The notes: a model not told the origin generated them from the letters alone. DNA of 64,000 nt from Calliopsis andreniformis (GCF_051401765.1 NW_027480600.1:186001-250000), one strand, 5' to 3'; shown: positions 12,060 through 26,800, numbered from the stretch's first letter. Program-made: numbers and translations.

Positions 12060-13386
12060 TAGTATATCCTCAATTCACAGTTTTCAATACCCGATACTCA
12101 ATCGGCAATTTTCAAATCTCTATCCACAAACATTACTTCTCGTCACACAACCCTCAACACTCAGTCCCCAATCCTCAAACTTCAATCCTCAATCCTCAAT
12201 CCTCAATACTCAATCCTCAACCTTCAATCCTCAATAATCAATCTTCAATCCTCAATCCTCAATCCTCATTCCTCAATACTCAATCCTCAATCCTCAATCC
12301 TCAATCCTCAATACTCAATCTTCAAGCCTCAAATCTCAATCCTCAATCCTCAATCCTCACTCCTCATTCTTCAATCCTCAATACCCAATCCTCAATCTTC
12401 AATCCTCAATCCTCAATCCTCAATTCTCAATCTTCAATCCTCAATCCTCAGACCTCAAACATCAATACACAACCCTCAGTCCTCGTCCTCAATCCACAAC
12501 CCTCAATCTTCAATCCTCAAACTTCAATCATCAATATTCCATCTTCAGTCCTCAATCCTCAATCCACAATCCTCAATCCTCAATCCTCAGTGTTCAATCC
12601 TCAATACTCAATCCTCAAACCTCAGTCCTCAATCCACAACCCTCAATCCTCAATCCTCAACCTACAATCATCAATATTCAATCTTCAGTCCTCAATCCTC
12701 AATCCTCAATCCTCAATCCTCAATCCTCAATGTTCAATCCGCAATACCCAATCCTCAATCTTCAATCCTCAATCCTCAGTCCTCAATCCTCAATATTCAA
12801 TCCTCAATCCTCAGTCCTCAAACCTCAATCCTAAATCCTCAATCCTGAATCCTCAATCTTCAGACCTCAGTCCTCAACAATCAGTTGTCAATTCTCAATC
12901 CTCAATAGAATACCATCAATTCACAGTTTTCAATACTCAATACTCAATCTGAAATCTTTAAATCTCTATCCACAAACACCAATTCTCATCACGCAACCCT
13001 CAACACTCAGTCCCCAATCCTCAATCTTCAATCCTCGATCCTCAATCCTCAATCCTCAATCCTCAACCGTCAGTCCTCGTCCTCAAACCTCAATCCCGAA
13101 TCCTCAATCCTGAATCGTCAATCTTCAGCCCACAGTCCTCAACAATCAATATTCAATCCTCAGTCCTCATTAGAATATCCTCAATTCTCAGTTTTCAATA
13201 CTCAATCCCCAATCTTCAATCTTCAAATCTCAGTCTACAAACATCAATTCGCATCACTCAACACTCAACCCTCAGTCCTCATCCTCAATTCTCAATTCTC
13301 AATCCTCAAACCTCAACCTTCAATCCTCAATAATCAATCCTCAATCCTCAATACTCAACCATCAATCCTCAATTCTCAATACTCAA

Positions 13387-13460
13387 TAGAATATCCTGAT
13401 TTCACAGTATTCAATACTCAAACCTCAATCCTCAACCCTCAGCCCTCATCCTCCATCCTC
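13387..13460 (+). repeat. Module D, type copy
   Basis: A short diverged block: TAGAATATCCTGATTTCACA, then GTATTCAATACTCAAACC and CAGCCCTCATCCTCC. Copies are at 13387, 15641, 24656, 26910 and 28930. It always follows a C module by 216 bp (for example 13171 to 13387, 15425 to 15641, 28714 to 28930). It is confined to subfamily I. Confidence 0.75.
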
Positions 13461-13634
13461 AATCCTCAATCCTCAAACCTCAATCTTCAATCCTCAATAC
13501 TCAATCTTCGATTCTCAATCCTCAATCCTTAATCCTCAATCCCCAATCCTCAATCTTCAATCCTCAATCCTCAATCCTCAATCCTCAATCCTCAATCGTC
13601 AGTCTTCAATTCCCAATACCCAATCTGCATCGTC

Positions 13635-14795
13635 AGTCCTCAAACCTCAATCCTCAACCCTCAGCCATCATCCTCTATCCTCAATCCTCGTTCCTCAGTC
13701 CTCAATCCTCAATCCTCAATCCTCAATAGTCAATCTCCAATCCTAGATCCTCAATCCCCAATCCTCAATCCTTAATCCTCAATCTTCAATCCTCCATACT
13801 CAATCTTCAATCCTCAATCCTCAATCATCAATCCTCAATCCTCAATCCTCAGTCTTCAATCCTCAATCCTCAATACACAATAATCAATCTCCTATCCTAG
13901 ATCCTCAATCCCCAATACTCTATCCTTAATCCTCAATATTCAATCCTCTATCCCCAGTCCACAATCTTCAATCCCCAAAGCTCAATAATCAACCTTCAAT
14001 CCTCAGTCCTCAATCGTCAATCATCAATCCACAATCTTCAATACTCAATCCTCAATCCTCAATCCTCATTCTTCAATCCTCAATACCCAATCCTCAATCT
14101 TCAACTCTCAATCCTCAATCCTCAACTCTCAATCCTCAATCCTCAGTCCTCAGTCCTCAAACCTCAATCCTCAAACCTCAGCAATCATCCTCAATCCTCA
14201 ATCCTCGTTCCTCAATCCTCAATCCTCAATCCTCAATACTCAATAGTCAATCTCCAATCCTAGATCCTCAATCCCCAATCCTCAATTCTTAATCCTCAAT
14301 CTTCAATCCTCAATCCTCAATTCTCAATCCTCAATTCTCAATCCTCAATCCTCAGTCCTCAGTCCTCAAACCTCAATCCTCAACCCTCAGCCATCATCCT
14401 CTATCCTCAATCCTCGTTCCTCAGTCCTCAATCCTCAATCCTCAATCCTCAATAGTCAATCTCCAATCCTAGATCCTCAATCCCCAATCCTCAATCCTTA
14501 ATCCTCAATCTTCAATCCTCCATACTCAATCTTCAATCCTCAATCCTCAATCATCAATCCTCAATCCTCAATCCTCAGTCATCAATCCTCAATCCTCAAT
14601 ACACAATAATCAATCTCCTATCCTAGATCCTCAATCCCCAATACTCTATCCTTAATCCTCAATATTCAATCCTCTATCCCCAGTCCACAATCTTCAATCC
14701 CCAAAGCTCAATAATCAACCTTCAATCCTCAGTCCTCAATCGTCAATCATCAATCCACAATCTTCAATACTCAATCCTCAATCCTCAATCCTCAA
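13635..14795 (+). repeat. 726-bp-spaced tandem duplication
   Basis: About 13,635-14,065 is repeated at 14,361-14,791 with a constant 726-bp offset (TAGTCAATC at 13727/14453; ACACAATAATC at 13875/14601). One clear difference is CAGTCTTCAATCC versus CAGTCATCAATCC near 13848/14576. Both versions are kept in the same order in block Q' (about 25,119 and 25,847), so this duplication is older than the 11.3-kb copy. Confidence 0.8.
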
Positions 14796-15759
14796 TCGTC
14801 AATACTCAATCATCAATCCTCAATCTTCAATACTCAATCGTCAATCCTCAAACCTCAATCCACAATACTCAACCATCAATCCTCAATTCTCAATACTCAA
14901 TAGAATATACTAAATTCTCAGGATTCAATACTCAAACCTCAATCCTCAGCCCTCAGCCCTCATCCTCCAACCTCAATCCTCAATCCTCAGTCCTCAATCC
15001 TCAATGTTCAATTCTCAATAATCAACCTCCAATCCTAGATCCTCAATCCCCAATCCTCAATTGTTAATCCTCAATCCTCAATACTCAATCTTCAATCCTC
15101 ATACCTCAATCCTCAGTCCTCAATCCTCAATACTCAATAATCAATCCTCAATCTACAATACTCAATCCTCAATCCTCAATCCTCAATCCTCAATACTCAA
15201 CCATCAATCCTCAATTCCCAATACTCAATAGAATATCCTGAATTCTCCGTATTCAATACTCAAACCTCAATCCTCAACCATCAGCCCCTCATCCTCCATC
15301 CTCAATCCTCAATCCCCAATCCTCAATCTTCAATCCTCAATAATCAATCTTCGATTCTCAATCCTCAATCCTCAATCCTCAATCCCCAATCCTCAATCTT
15401 CAGTATTGAATCCTCCGTCCTCATTAGAATATCCTCAATTCTCAGTTTTCAATACTCAATCCCCAATCTTCAATCTTCAAATCTCAGTCTACAAACATCA
15501 ATTCGCATCACTCAACACTCAACCCTCAGTCCTCATCCTCAATTCTCAATTCTCAATCCTCAAACCTCAACCTTCAATCCTCAATAATCAATCCTCAATC
15601 CTCAATACTCAACCATCAATCCTCAATTCTCAATACTCAATAGAATATCCTGATTTCACAGTATTCAATACTCAAACCTCAATCCTCAACCCTCAGCCCT
15701 CATCCTCCATCCTCAATCCTCAATCCTCAAACCTCAATCTTCAATCCTCAATACTCAAT

Positions 15760-18700
15760 CATCAACCTTCAATCCTCAATACTCAACCTTCAATCCTCAA
15801 TACTCAATCCTCAATCGTCAATTCTCATTCTTCAATCCTCAATACCCAATCCTCAATCCTCAATCCTGAATCCTCCATCCTCAATTCTCAATCCTCAATC
15901 ATCTGTCCTCAGTCCGTAAACCTCAACCCTCAACCCTCAGCCCACACCCTCAATCCTCAATCCGGAATCCTCAATCCTCAATCTTCAATCCTCAATACTC
16001 TGTCTTCAATCCTCAATCCTCAATCCTCAATCCTCAGTCCTCACTCCTCAATCATCAATCCTCAATCTTCAATACTCAATCCTGAATCCTCAATCCTCAA
16101 TCCTCAATACTCAATCCTCAATCCTCATCCTTCAATCCTCAATACTCAATCTTCAATCCTCAATCCTCAATCCTCAATCCTCAATCCTCAATTCTCAATC
16201 CTCAATATTCAACACACAACCCTCAACCATCAATCCTCAATACTCAACCATCAATCCTCAATTCTCAATACTCAATAGAATACCCTGAACTCTCATCGTT
16301 CAATACTCAATCCACAAAAATCAATATTCTAATCTCAACCCTCAAACATCAATCCTCAACACTCAATCCTCAACACTCAGTCCTCTCTCTTCAATCCTCC
16401 ATCCTCAATCCTCAATCTTCAATCCTCAATACTCAATCTTCAATCCTCAATCGTCAGTCCTCAAACCTCAATTCTGAATCCTCAATTCTGAATCCTCAAT
16501 CTTCAGACATCAGTCCTCGACAATCAATTGTTAATCCTCAATCCTCAATAGAATATCCTCAATTCACAGTTTTCAATACTCGATACTCAATCTGCAATCT
16601 TCAAATCTCTATCCACAGACATTAATTCACATCACTCAACCCTCAACACTCAGTCCCCAAACCTCAATCTTCAATCCTCAATCCTCAATCCTCAGTACTC
16701 AATCCTCAATCTTCAATCCTCAATAATCAATCTTCAATCCTCAATCCTCAACCCTCAATCCTCAATCCTCAATCCTCAATCCTGAATCCTCAATCCTCAA
16801 TACTCAATCTTCAATCCTCAATCCTCAATCCTCAATCCCCAATCCTCATTCTTCAATCCTCAATACCCAATCCTCAATATTTAATCCACAATCCTCAATC
16901 CTCAATTCTCAATCCTCAATCCTCAGTCCTCAGTCCTCAAACCTCAATCCTAAACCCTCAGCCCTCATCCTCAATCCTCAATCCTTATTCCTCAATCCTC
17001 AACCTTCAATCCTCAATACACAATTTTCAATCCTCAATCCTCAATCCTCAATCCTCAATCCTCAATCCTCAGTCCTCACTCCTCAATCCTCAATCCTCAA
17101 TCCTTATTCCTCAATCCTCAACCTTCAATCCTCAATACACAATTTTCAATCCTCAATCCTCAATCCTCAATCCTCAATCCTCAATCCTCAGTCCTCACTC
17201 CTCAATCATCAATCCTCAATCTTCAATACTCAGTCCTCAATCCTCAATCCTCAATCCTCAATACTCAATCTTCAATCCTCAATCCTCATTCCTCAAACCT
17301 CAATCCTCAACCCTCAGTCCTCAATCTTCAATACTCAATAATCAATCTCCAATCCTAGATCCTCAATCCCCAATCCTCAATCCTTAATCCTCAATCTTCA
17401 ATCCTCAATCCCCAGTCCTCAATCTTCAATCCTCAATGCTCAATCCTCAATCCTCAATCCTCAGTCATCAGTCCTCAATCCTCAATCCTCAAACCTCAAT
17501 CCTCAACCGTCAGACCTCGTCCTCAAACCTCAATCCCGAATCCTCAATCCTGAATCGTCAATCTTCAGCCCACAGTCCTCAACAATCAATTTTCAATCCT
17601 CAGTCCTCATTAGAATATCCTCAATTCTCAGTTTTCAATACTCAATCCCCAATCTTCAATCTTCAAATCTCAGTCTACAAACATCATTTCGCATCACTCA
17701 GCACTCAACACTCAGTCCTCAATCTTCAGTCCTCAATCCTCAATCCTCAATCTTCTATCCTCAATACTCAATCTTCAATCCTCAATCCTCAATTCTCAAT
17801 CCTCAGTCCTCAATCCTCAATCGCCAATCCTCAATCCCCAATCCTCAATCTTCAATCCTCAATCCTCAATCCTCAATCATCAATACTCAATGTTCAATTC
17901 TCAATACTCAACCTTCAATCCTCAACCCTCTATCCTCAATCCACAATCCTCAATCCTCAATCATCAACCTTCAATCCTCAATACTCAATATTCAATCCTC
18001 AATACTCAATCCTCAATCACCAATCCTCAATCTTCAATCCTCAATGCTCAATCCTCAATCCTCAATCCTCAGTCCTCAATCCTCAATCCTCAATCCTCAA
18101 TCCTCAATCTTTAATCCTCAATACTCAATCTTCAATCCTCAATCCTCAATTCTCAATCGTCAATACTCAATCCTCGATCGCCAATCCTCAATCCCCAATC
18201 CTCAATCTTCAATCCTCAATCCTCAATCCTCAATCCTCATCGTTCAATCCTCAATACTCAATCTTCAATCCTCAATCCTCAATCCTCAATCCTCAATCCT
18301 CAATTCTCAATCCTCAATATTCAACACATAACCCTCAACCATCAATCCTCAATACTCAACCATCAATCCTCAATTCTCAATACTCAATAGAATACCCTGA
18401 ATTCTCATCGTTCAATGCTCAATCCACAAAAATCAATAATCTGACCTCAACCCTCAAACATCAATCCTCAACACTCAATCCTCAACACTCAGTGCTCTCT
18501 CTTCAATCCTCCATCCTCAATCCTCAATCTTCAATCCTCAATACTCAATCTTCAATCCTCAATCGTCAGTCCTCAAACCTCAATTCTGAATCCTCAATTC
18601 TGAATCCTCAATCTTCAGCCCTCAGTACTCGACAATCAATTGTCAATCCTCAATCCTCAATAGAATATCCTCAATTCACAGTTTTCAATACTCGATACTC

Positions 18701-21700
18701 AATCTGCAATCTTCAAATCTCTATCCACAAACATTAATTCTCATCACTCAACCCTCAACACTCAGTCCCCAAACCTCAATCTTCAATCCTCAATCCTCAA
18801 TCCTCAATACTCAATCCTCAATCTTCAATCCTCAATAGTCAATCTTCAATCCTCAATCCTCAACCCTCAATCCTCAATCCTCAATCCTCAATCCTCAATC
18901 CTCAATCCTCAATACTCAATCTTCAATCCTCAATCCTCAATCCTCAATCCTCAATCCTCATTCTTCAATCCTCAATACCCAATCCTCAATCTTTAATCCT
19001 CAATCCTCAATCCTCAATTCTCAATCCTCAATCCTCAGTCCTCAGTCCTCAAACCTCATTCCTAAACCCTCAGCCCTCATCCTCAATCCTCAATCCTTAT
19101 TCCTCAGTCCTCAACTTTCAATCCTCAATACACAATTTTCAATCCTCAATCCTCAATCCTCAATCCTCAATCCTAAATCCTCAATCATCAATCCTCAATC
19201 TTCAATACTCAATCCTCAATCCTCAATCCTGAATCCTCAATACTAAACCATCAATCCTCAATTCTCAATACTCAATAGAACATCCTGAATTCTCAGGATT
19301 CAATACTAAAACCTCAAACCTCAAACCTCAGCCATCATCCTCAATCCTCAATCCTCAATCGTCAATCCTCAACCTTCAATCCTCAACACCCAACCTTCAA
19401 CCCTCAATCCCCAATCCTCAATCGTCAATCCGCAATCCGCAATCCTCAGTCATCAATCCTCAATCCCCAATCCTCAGTCATCAATCCTCAAACCTCAGTC
19501 CCCATCCACAATTCTCAATCCTCAACCCTCAATCCTCAAACCACAATCCTCAACTGTCAGTCCTCGTCCTCAATCCTCAACCCTCAATCCTCAATCCTCA
19601 ATCTTCAATCATCAATACTCAATCTTCAATCCTCAATCCTCAATCCTCAATCCTCATTCCTCAATCCTCAATCTTCAGTCCTCAATACTCAATCTTCAAT
19701 CCTCAATACTCAATCCTCAATCCTCAACATTCAATCCTCATTACTCAATCTTCAATCCTCAATCCGCAATCATCAATCCTCAATCCCCAATCCTCAGTCA
19801 TCAATCCTCAAACCTCAGTCCCCATCCACAATTCTCAATCCTCAACCATCAATCCTCAAACCACAATCCTCAACTGTCAGTCCTCGTCCTCAATCCTCAA
19901 CCCTCAATCCTCAATCCTCAATCTTCAATCATCAATACTCAATCTTCAATCCTCAATCCTCAATACTCAATCCTCATTCCTCAAACCTCAATCCTCAACC
20001 CTCAGTCCTTATCCTCAATTCTCAATTCTCAATCCTCAATCCTCAATCCTCAATCTTCAATCCTCAATAATCAATTTTCAATCCTAGATCCTCAATCCCC
20101 AATCCTCAATCCTTAATCCTCAATCTTCAATCCTCAATACTCAATCTTCAATCCTTAGTCCTCAGTCCACAATCCTCAATTCTGAATTCTCAATCCTGAA
20201 TCCTCAATCTTCAGCACTCAGTCCTCAACAATCAGTTGTGAATTCTCAATCCTCAATAGAATATCACCAATTCACAGTTTTCAATACTCAATGCTCAATC
20301 TGCAATCATCAAATATCTAACCACAAACATCAATTCTCATTACACAACCCTCAACACTCAGATCCCAATCCTCAATCTTCAATCCTCAATCCTCAATCCT
20401 CAATCCTCAATCCTCAATCTTCAATCATCAATACTCAATCATCAATCCTCAATTCTCAATACTCAATCCTCAATTCTCAATCCTCAATATTCAACACACA
20501 ACCCTCAACCACCAATACTCAATACTCAACCATCAATCCTCAATTCTCAATGCTCAATAGAATACCCTGAATTCTCATCGTTCAATACTGAATCCACAAA
20601 AATCAATAATCAAATCTCAACCTTCAAACATCAATTCTCAACGCTCAATCCTCAACACTCAGCCCTCTCTCTTCAATCCTCCGTCCTCATTCCTCAATCC
20701 TCAATCTTCAATCCTCAATACTCAATCTTCAATCCTCAATCCTCAGTCCTCAAACCTCAATTCTGAATCCTCAACTCTGAATCCTCAATCATCAGCCCTC
20801 AGTCCTCGATAACCAATTGTCAATCCTCAATCCTCAATAGTATATCCTCAATTCACAGTTTTCAATACTCAATGCTCAATCTGCAATCATCAAATATCTA
20901 ACCACAAACATCAATTCTCATCACACAACCCTCAACACTCAGTTCCCAATCCTCAATCTTCAATCCTCAATCCTCAATCCTCAATCCTCAATCCTCAATC
21001 TTCAATCATCAATACTCAATCATCAATCCTCAATTCTCAATCCTCAATCCTCAATTCTCAATCCTCAATATTCAACACACAACCCTCAACCACCAATACT
21101 CAATACTCAACCATCAATCCTCAATTCTCAATGCTCAATAGAATACCCTGAATTCTCATCGTTCAATACTGAATCCACAAAAATCAATAATCAAATCTCA
21201 ACCTTCAAACATCAATTCTCAACGCTCAATCCTCAACACTCAGCCCTCTCTCTTCAATCCTCCATCCTCATTCCTCAATCCTCAATCTTCAATCCTCAAT
21301 ACTCAATCTTCAATCCTCAATCCTCAGTCCTCAAACCTCAATTCTGAATCATCAACTCTGAATCCTCAATCTTCAGCCCTCAGTCCTCGACAACCAATTG
21401 TCAATCCTCAATCCTCAATAGTATATCCTCAATTCACAGTTTTCAATACCCGATACTCAATCGGCAATTTTCAAATCTCTATCCACAAACATTACTTCTC
21501 GTCACACAACCCTCAACACTCAGTCCCCAATCCTCAAACTTCAATCCTCAATCCTCAATCCTCAATACTCAATCCTCAACCCTCAATCCTCAATAATCAA
21601 TCTTCAATCCTCAATCCTCAATCCTCAATCCTCAATACTCAATCCTCAATCCTCAATCCTCAATCCTCAATACTCAATCTTCAAGCCTCAAATCTCAATG

Positions 21701-22455
21701 CTCAATCCTCAATCCTCATCCTTCAATCCTCAATCCTCACTCCTCATTCTTCAATCCTCAATACCCAATCCTCAATCTTCAATCCTCAATCCTCAATCCT
21801 CAATTCTCAATCTTCAATCCTCAATCCTCAGACCTCAAACATCAATACACAACCCTCAGTCCTCGTCCTCAATCCACAACCCTCAATCTTCAATCCTCAA
21901 ACTTCAATCATCAATATTCCATCTTCAGTCCTCAATCCTCAATCCACAATCCTCAATCCTCAATCCTCAGTGTTCAATCCTCATTACTCAATCCTCAAAC
22001 CTCAGTCCTCAATCCACAACCCTCAATCCTCAATCCTCAACCTTCAATCATCAATATTCAATCTTCAGTCCTCAATCCTCAATCCTCAATCCTCAATCCT
22101 CAATCCTCAATGTTCAATCCGCAATACCCAATCCTCAATCTTCAATCCTCAATCCTCAGTCCTCAATCCTCAATATTCAATCCTCAATCCTCAGTCCTCA
22201 AACCTCAATCCTAAATCCTCAATCCTGAATCCTCAATCTTCAGACCTCAGTCCTCAACAATCAGTTGTCAATTCTCAATCCTCAATAGAATACCATCAAT
22301 TCACAGTTTTCAATACTCAATACTCAATCTGAAATCTTTAAATCTCTATCCACAAACACCAATTCTCATCACGCAACACTCAACACTCAGTCCCCAATCC
22401 TCAATCTTCAATCCTCGATCCTCAATCCTCAATCCTCAATCCTCAACCGTCAGTC
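15760..22455 (+). repeat. Super-repeat, copy 2
   Basis: Carries A/B (16276/16549), C (17611), A/B (18388/18661), A' (19276), B' (20257), the 581-bp doublet (20558, 20838, 21139, 21419) and B (22286), in the order of copy 1. Its left end matches 5.16-5.7 kb better than 6.36 kb (offset about 10,591-10,598), so its origin is mixed. Differences from copy 1 include CGACAACC to CGATAACC near 20807, CAGTTCCC to CAGATCCC near 20360, and several changed monomers near 20,966 against 11,607. No gene seen. Confidence 0.8.
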
Positions 22456-23843
22456 CTCGTCCTCAAACCTCAATCCCGAATCCTCAATCCTGAATCGTCA
22501 ATCTTCAGCCCACAGTCCTCAACAATCAATTTTCAATCCTCAGTCCTCATTAGAATATCCTCAATTCTCAGTTTTCAATACTCAATCCCCAATCTTCAAT
22601 CTTCAAATCTCAGTCTACAAACATCATTTCGCATCACTCAGCGCTCAACACTCAGTCCTCAATCTTCAGTCCTCAATCCTCAATCCTCAATCTTCTATCC
22701 TCAATACTCAATCTTCAATCCTCAATCCTCAATTCTCAATCCTCAGTCCTCAATCCTCAATCGCCAATCCTCAATCCCCAATCCTCAATCTTCAATCCTC
22801 AATCCTCAATCCTCAATCATCAATACTCAATGTTCAATTCTCAATACTCAACCTTCAATCCTCAACCCTCTATCCTCAATCCACAATCCTCAATCCTCAA
22901 TCATCAACCTTCAATCCTCAATACTCAATATTCAATCCTCAATACTCAATCCTCAATCAGCAATCCTCAATCTTCAATCCTCAATGCTCAATCCTCAATC
23001 CTCAATCCTCAGTCCTCAATCCTCAATCCTCAATCCTCAATCCTCAATCTTTAATCCTCAATACTCAATCTTCAATCCTCAATCCTCAAATTTCAATCGT
23101 CAATACTCAATCCTCGATCGCCAATCCTCAATCCCCAATCCTCAACCTTCAATCCTCAATCCTCAATCCTCAATCCTCATCGTTCAATCCTCAATACTCA
23201 ATCTTCAATCCTCAATCCTCAATCCTCAATCCTCAATCCTCAATTCTCAATCCTCAATATTCAACACATAACCCTCAACCATCAATCCTCAATACTCAAC
23301 CATCAATCCTCAATTCTCAATACTCAATAGAATACCCTGAATTCTCATCGTTCAATGCTCAATCCACAAAAATCAATAATCTGATCTCAACCCTCAAACA
23401 TCAATCCTCAACACTCAATCCTCAACACTCAGTCCTCTCTCTTCAATCCTCCATCCTCAATCCTCAATCTTCAATCCTCAATACTCAATCTTCAATCCTC
23501 AATCGTCAGTCCTCAAACCTCAATTCTGAATCCTCAATTCTGAATCCTCAATCTTCAGCCCTCAGTACTCGACAATCAATTGTCAATCCTCAATCCTCAA
23601 TAGAATATCCTCAATTCACAGTTTTCAATACTCGATACTCAATCTGCAATCTTCAAATCTCTATCCACAAACATTAATTCTCATCACTCAACCCTCAACA
23701 CTCAGTCCCCAAACCTCAATCTTCAATCCTCAATCCTCAATCCTCAATACTCAATCCTCAATCTTCAATCCTCAATAGTCAATCTTCAATCCTCAATCCT
23801 CAACCCTCAATCCTCAATCCTCAATCCTCAATCCTCAATCCTC
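22456..23843 (+). repeat. Mosaic block R', second copy of 17.5-18.9 kb
   Basis: From about 22.53 kb the best match is 17.6-18.9 kb at a constant offset of 4,940 (C 17611/22551, A 18388/23328, B 18661/23601). Just before it, at about 22,455, the sequence still follows block Q (CAGTCCTCG, as at 13069), while by about 22,531 it follows copy 2 (CAATTTTCAATCC, as at 17587). At about 23.84 kb it switches again, into block Q'. No gene seen. Confidence 0.75.
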
Positions 23844-26800
23844 AATCCTCAATCCTCAGTGTTCAATCCTCAATACTCAATCCTCAAACCTCAGTCCTCA
23901 ATCCACAACCCTCAATCCTCAATCCTCAACCTACAATCATCAATATTCAATCTTCAGTCCTCAATCCTCAATCCTCAATCCTCAATCCTCAATCCTCAAT
24001 GTTCAATCCGCAATACCCAATCCTCAATCTTCAATCCTCAATCCTCAGTCCTCAATCCTCAATATTCAATCCTCAATCCTCAGTCCTCAAACCTCAATCC
24101 TAAATCCTCAATCCTGAATCCTCAATCTTCAGACCTCAGTCCTCAACAATCAGTTGTCAATTCTCAATCCTCAATAGAATACCATCAATTCACAGTTTTC
24201 AATACTCAATACTCAATCTGAAATCTTTAAATCTCTATCCACAAACACCAATTCTCATCACGCAACCCTCAACACTCAGTCCCCAATCCTCAATCTTCAA
24301 TCCTCGATCCTCAATCCTCAATCCTCAATCCTCAACCGTCAGTCCTCGTCCTCAAACCTCAATCCCGAATCCTCAATCCTGAATCGTCAATCTTCAGCCC
24401 ACAGTCCTCAACAATCAATATTCAATCCTCAGTCCTCATTAGAATATCCTCAATTCTCAGTTTTCAATACTCAATCCCCAATCTTCAATCTTCAAATCTC
24501 AGTCTACAAACATCAATTCGCATCACTCAACACTCAACCCTCAGTCCTCATCCTCAATTCTCAATTCTCAATCCTCAAACCTCAACCTTCAATCCTCAAT
24601 AATCAATCCTCAATCCTCAATACTCAACCATCAATCCTCAATTCTCAATACTCAATAGAATATCCTGATTTCACAGTATTCAATACTCAAACCTCAATCC
24701 TCAACCCTCAGCCCTCATCCTCCATCCTCAATCCTCAATCCTCAAACCTCAATCTTCAATCCTCAATACTCAATCTTCGATTCTCAATCCTCAATCCTTA
24801 ATCCTCAATCCCCAATCCTCAATCTTCAATCCTCAATCCTCAATCCTCAATCCTCAATCCTCAATCGTCAGTCTTCAATTCCCAATACCCAATCTGCATC
24901 GTCAGTCCTCAAACCTCAATCCTCAACCCTCAGCCATCATCCTCTATCCTCAATCCTCGTTCCTCAGTCCTCAATCCTCAATCCTCAATCCTCAATAGTC
25001 AATCTCCAATCCTAGATCCTCAATCCCCAATCCTCAATCCTTAATCCTCAATCTTCAATCCTCCATACTCAATCTTCAATCCTCAATCCTCAATCATCAA
25101 TCCTCAATCCTCAATCCTCAGTCTTCAATCCTCAATCCTCAATACACAATAATCAATCTCCTATCCTAGATCCTCAATCCCCAATACTCTATCCTTAATC
25201 CTCAATATTCAATCCTCTATCCCCAGTCCACAATCTTCAATCCCCAAAGCTCAATAATCAACCTTCAATCCTCAGTCCTCAATCGTCAATCATCAATCCA
25301 CAATCTTCAATACTCAATCCTCAATCCTCAATCCTCATTCTTCAATCCTCAATACCCAATCCTCAATCTTCAACTCTCAATCCTCAATCCTCAACTCTCA
25401 ATCCTCAATCCTCAGTCCTCAGTCCTCAAACCTCAATCCTCAAACCTCAGCAATCATCCTCAATCCTCAATCCTCGTTCCTCAATCCTCAATCCTCAATC
25501 CTCAATACTCAATAGTCAATCTCCAATCCTAGATCCTCAATCCCCAATCCTCAATTCTTAATCCTCAATCTTCAATCCTCAATCCTCAATTCTCAATCCT
25601 CAATTCTCAATCCTCAATCCTCAGTCCTCAGTCCTCAAACCTCAATCCTCAACCCTCAGCCATCATCCTCTATCCTCAATCCTCGTTCCTCAGTCCTCAA
25701 TCCTCAATCCTCAATCCTCAATAGTCAATCTCCAATCCTAGATCCTCAATCCCCAATCCTCAATCCTTAATCCTCAATCTTCAATCCTCCATACTCAATC
25801 TTCAATCCTCAATCCTCAATCATCAATCCTCAATCCTCAATCCTCAGTCATCAATCCTCAATCCTCAATACACAATAATCAATCTCCTATCCTAGATCCT
25901 CAATCCCCAATACTCTATCCTTAATCCTCAATATTCAATCCTCTATCCCCAGTCCACAATCTTCAATCCCCAAAGCTCAATAATCAACCTTCAATCCTCA
26001 GTCCTCAATCGTCAATCATCAATCCACAATCTTCAATACTCAATCCTCAATCCTCAATCCTCAATCGTCAATACTCAATCATCAATCCTCAATCTTCAAT
26101 ACTCAATCGTCAATCCTCAAACCTCAATCCACAATACTCAACCATCAATCCTCAATTCTCAATACTCAATAGAATATACTAAATTCTCAGGATTCAATAC
26201 TCAAACCTCAATCCTCAGCCCTCAGCCCTCATCCTCCAACCTCAATCCTCAATCCTCAGTCCTCAATCCTCAATGTTCAATTCTCAATAATCAACCTCCA
26301 ATCCTAGATCCTCAATCCCCAATCCTCAATTGTTAATCCTCAATCCTCAATACTCAATCTTCAATCCTCATACCTCAATCCTCAGTCCTCAATCCTCAAT
26401 ACTCAATAATCAATCCTCAATCTACAATACTCAATCCTCAATCCTCAATCCTCAATCCTCAATACTCAACCATCAATCCTCAATTCCCAATACTCAATAG
26501 AATATCCTGAATTCTCCGTATTCAATACTCAAACCTCAATCCTCAACCATCAGCCCCTCATCCTCCATCCTCAATCCTCAATCCCCAATCCTCAATCTTC
26601 AATCCTCAATAATCAATCTTCGATTCTCAATCCTCAATCCTCAATCCTCAATCCCCAATCCTCAATCTTCAGTATTGAATCCTCCGTCCTCATTAGAATA
26701 TCCTCAATTCTCAGTTTTCAATACTCAATCCCCAATCTTCAATCTTCAAATCTCAGTCTACAAACATCAATTCGCATCACTCAACACTCAACCCTCAGTC

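Larger units (their letters stand above)
6360..13062 (+). repeat. Super-repeat, copy 1 (9.36-9.46 kb spacing)
   Basis: The module order here is A/B (6819/7092), C (8252), A/B (9029/9302), A' (9917), B' (10898), a 581-bp doublet (11199-12060) and B (12906). The same order reappears at 15.8-22.5 kb. The offset is 9457 near 6.8-7.5 kb, 9359 from about 8.08 to 12.1 kb, and 9380 from about 12.6 to 13.06 kb. The steps are due to a 105-bp (15-monomer) block at about 7.83-7.94 kb missing from copy 2, one monomer gained in the 112/119-bp duplication, and 21 bp gained near 21.70-21.74 kb. The copies otherwise differ by scattered substitutions. No gene in this stretch. Confidence 0.85.
12575..16801 (+). 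repeat. Block Q, source copy of the 11,269-bp-spaced duplication
   Basis: About 4.23 kb that reappears at 23,844-28,070. Nine anchors keep one exact offset of 11,269 (12906, 13171, 13387, 14901, 15229, 15425, 15641, 16276, 16549), and every place I compared directly was identical. The right edge is sharp: both copies agree through 16801/28070 and differ at the next base. The block also includes rare forms of the anchor, TAGAATATACTAAATTC at 14901 and GAATTCTCCGTATTC near 15240. No gene seen. Confidence 0.85.
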
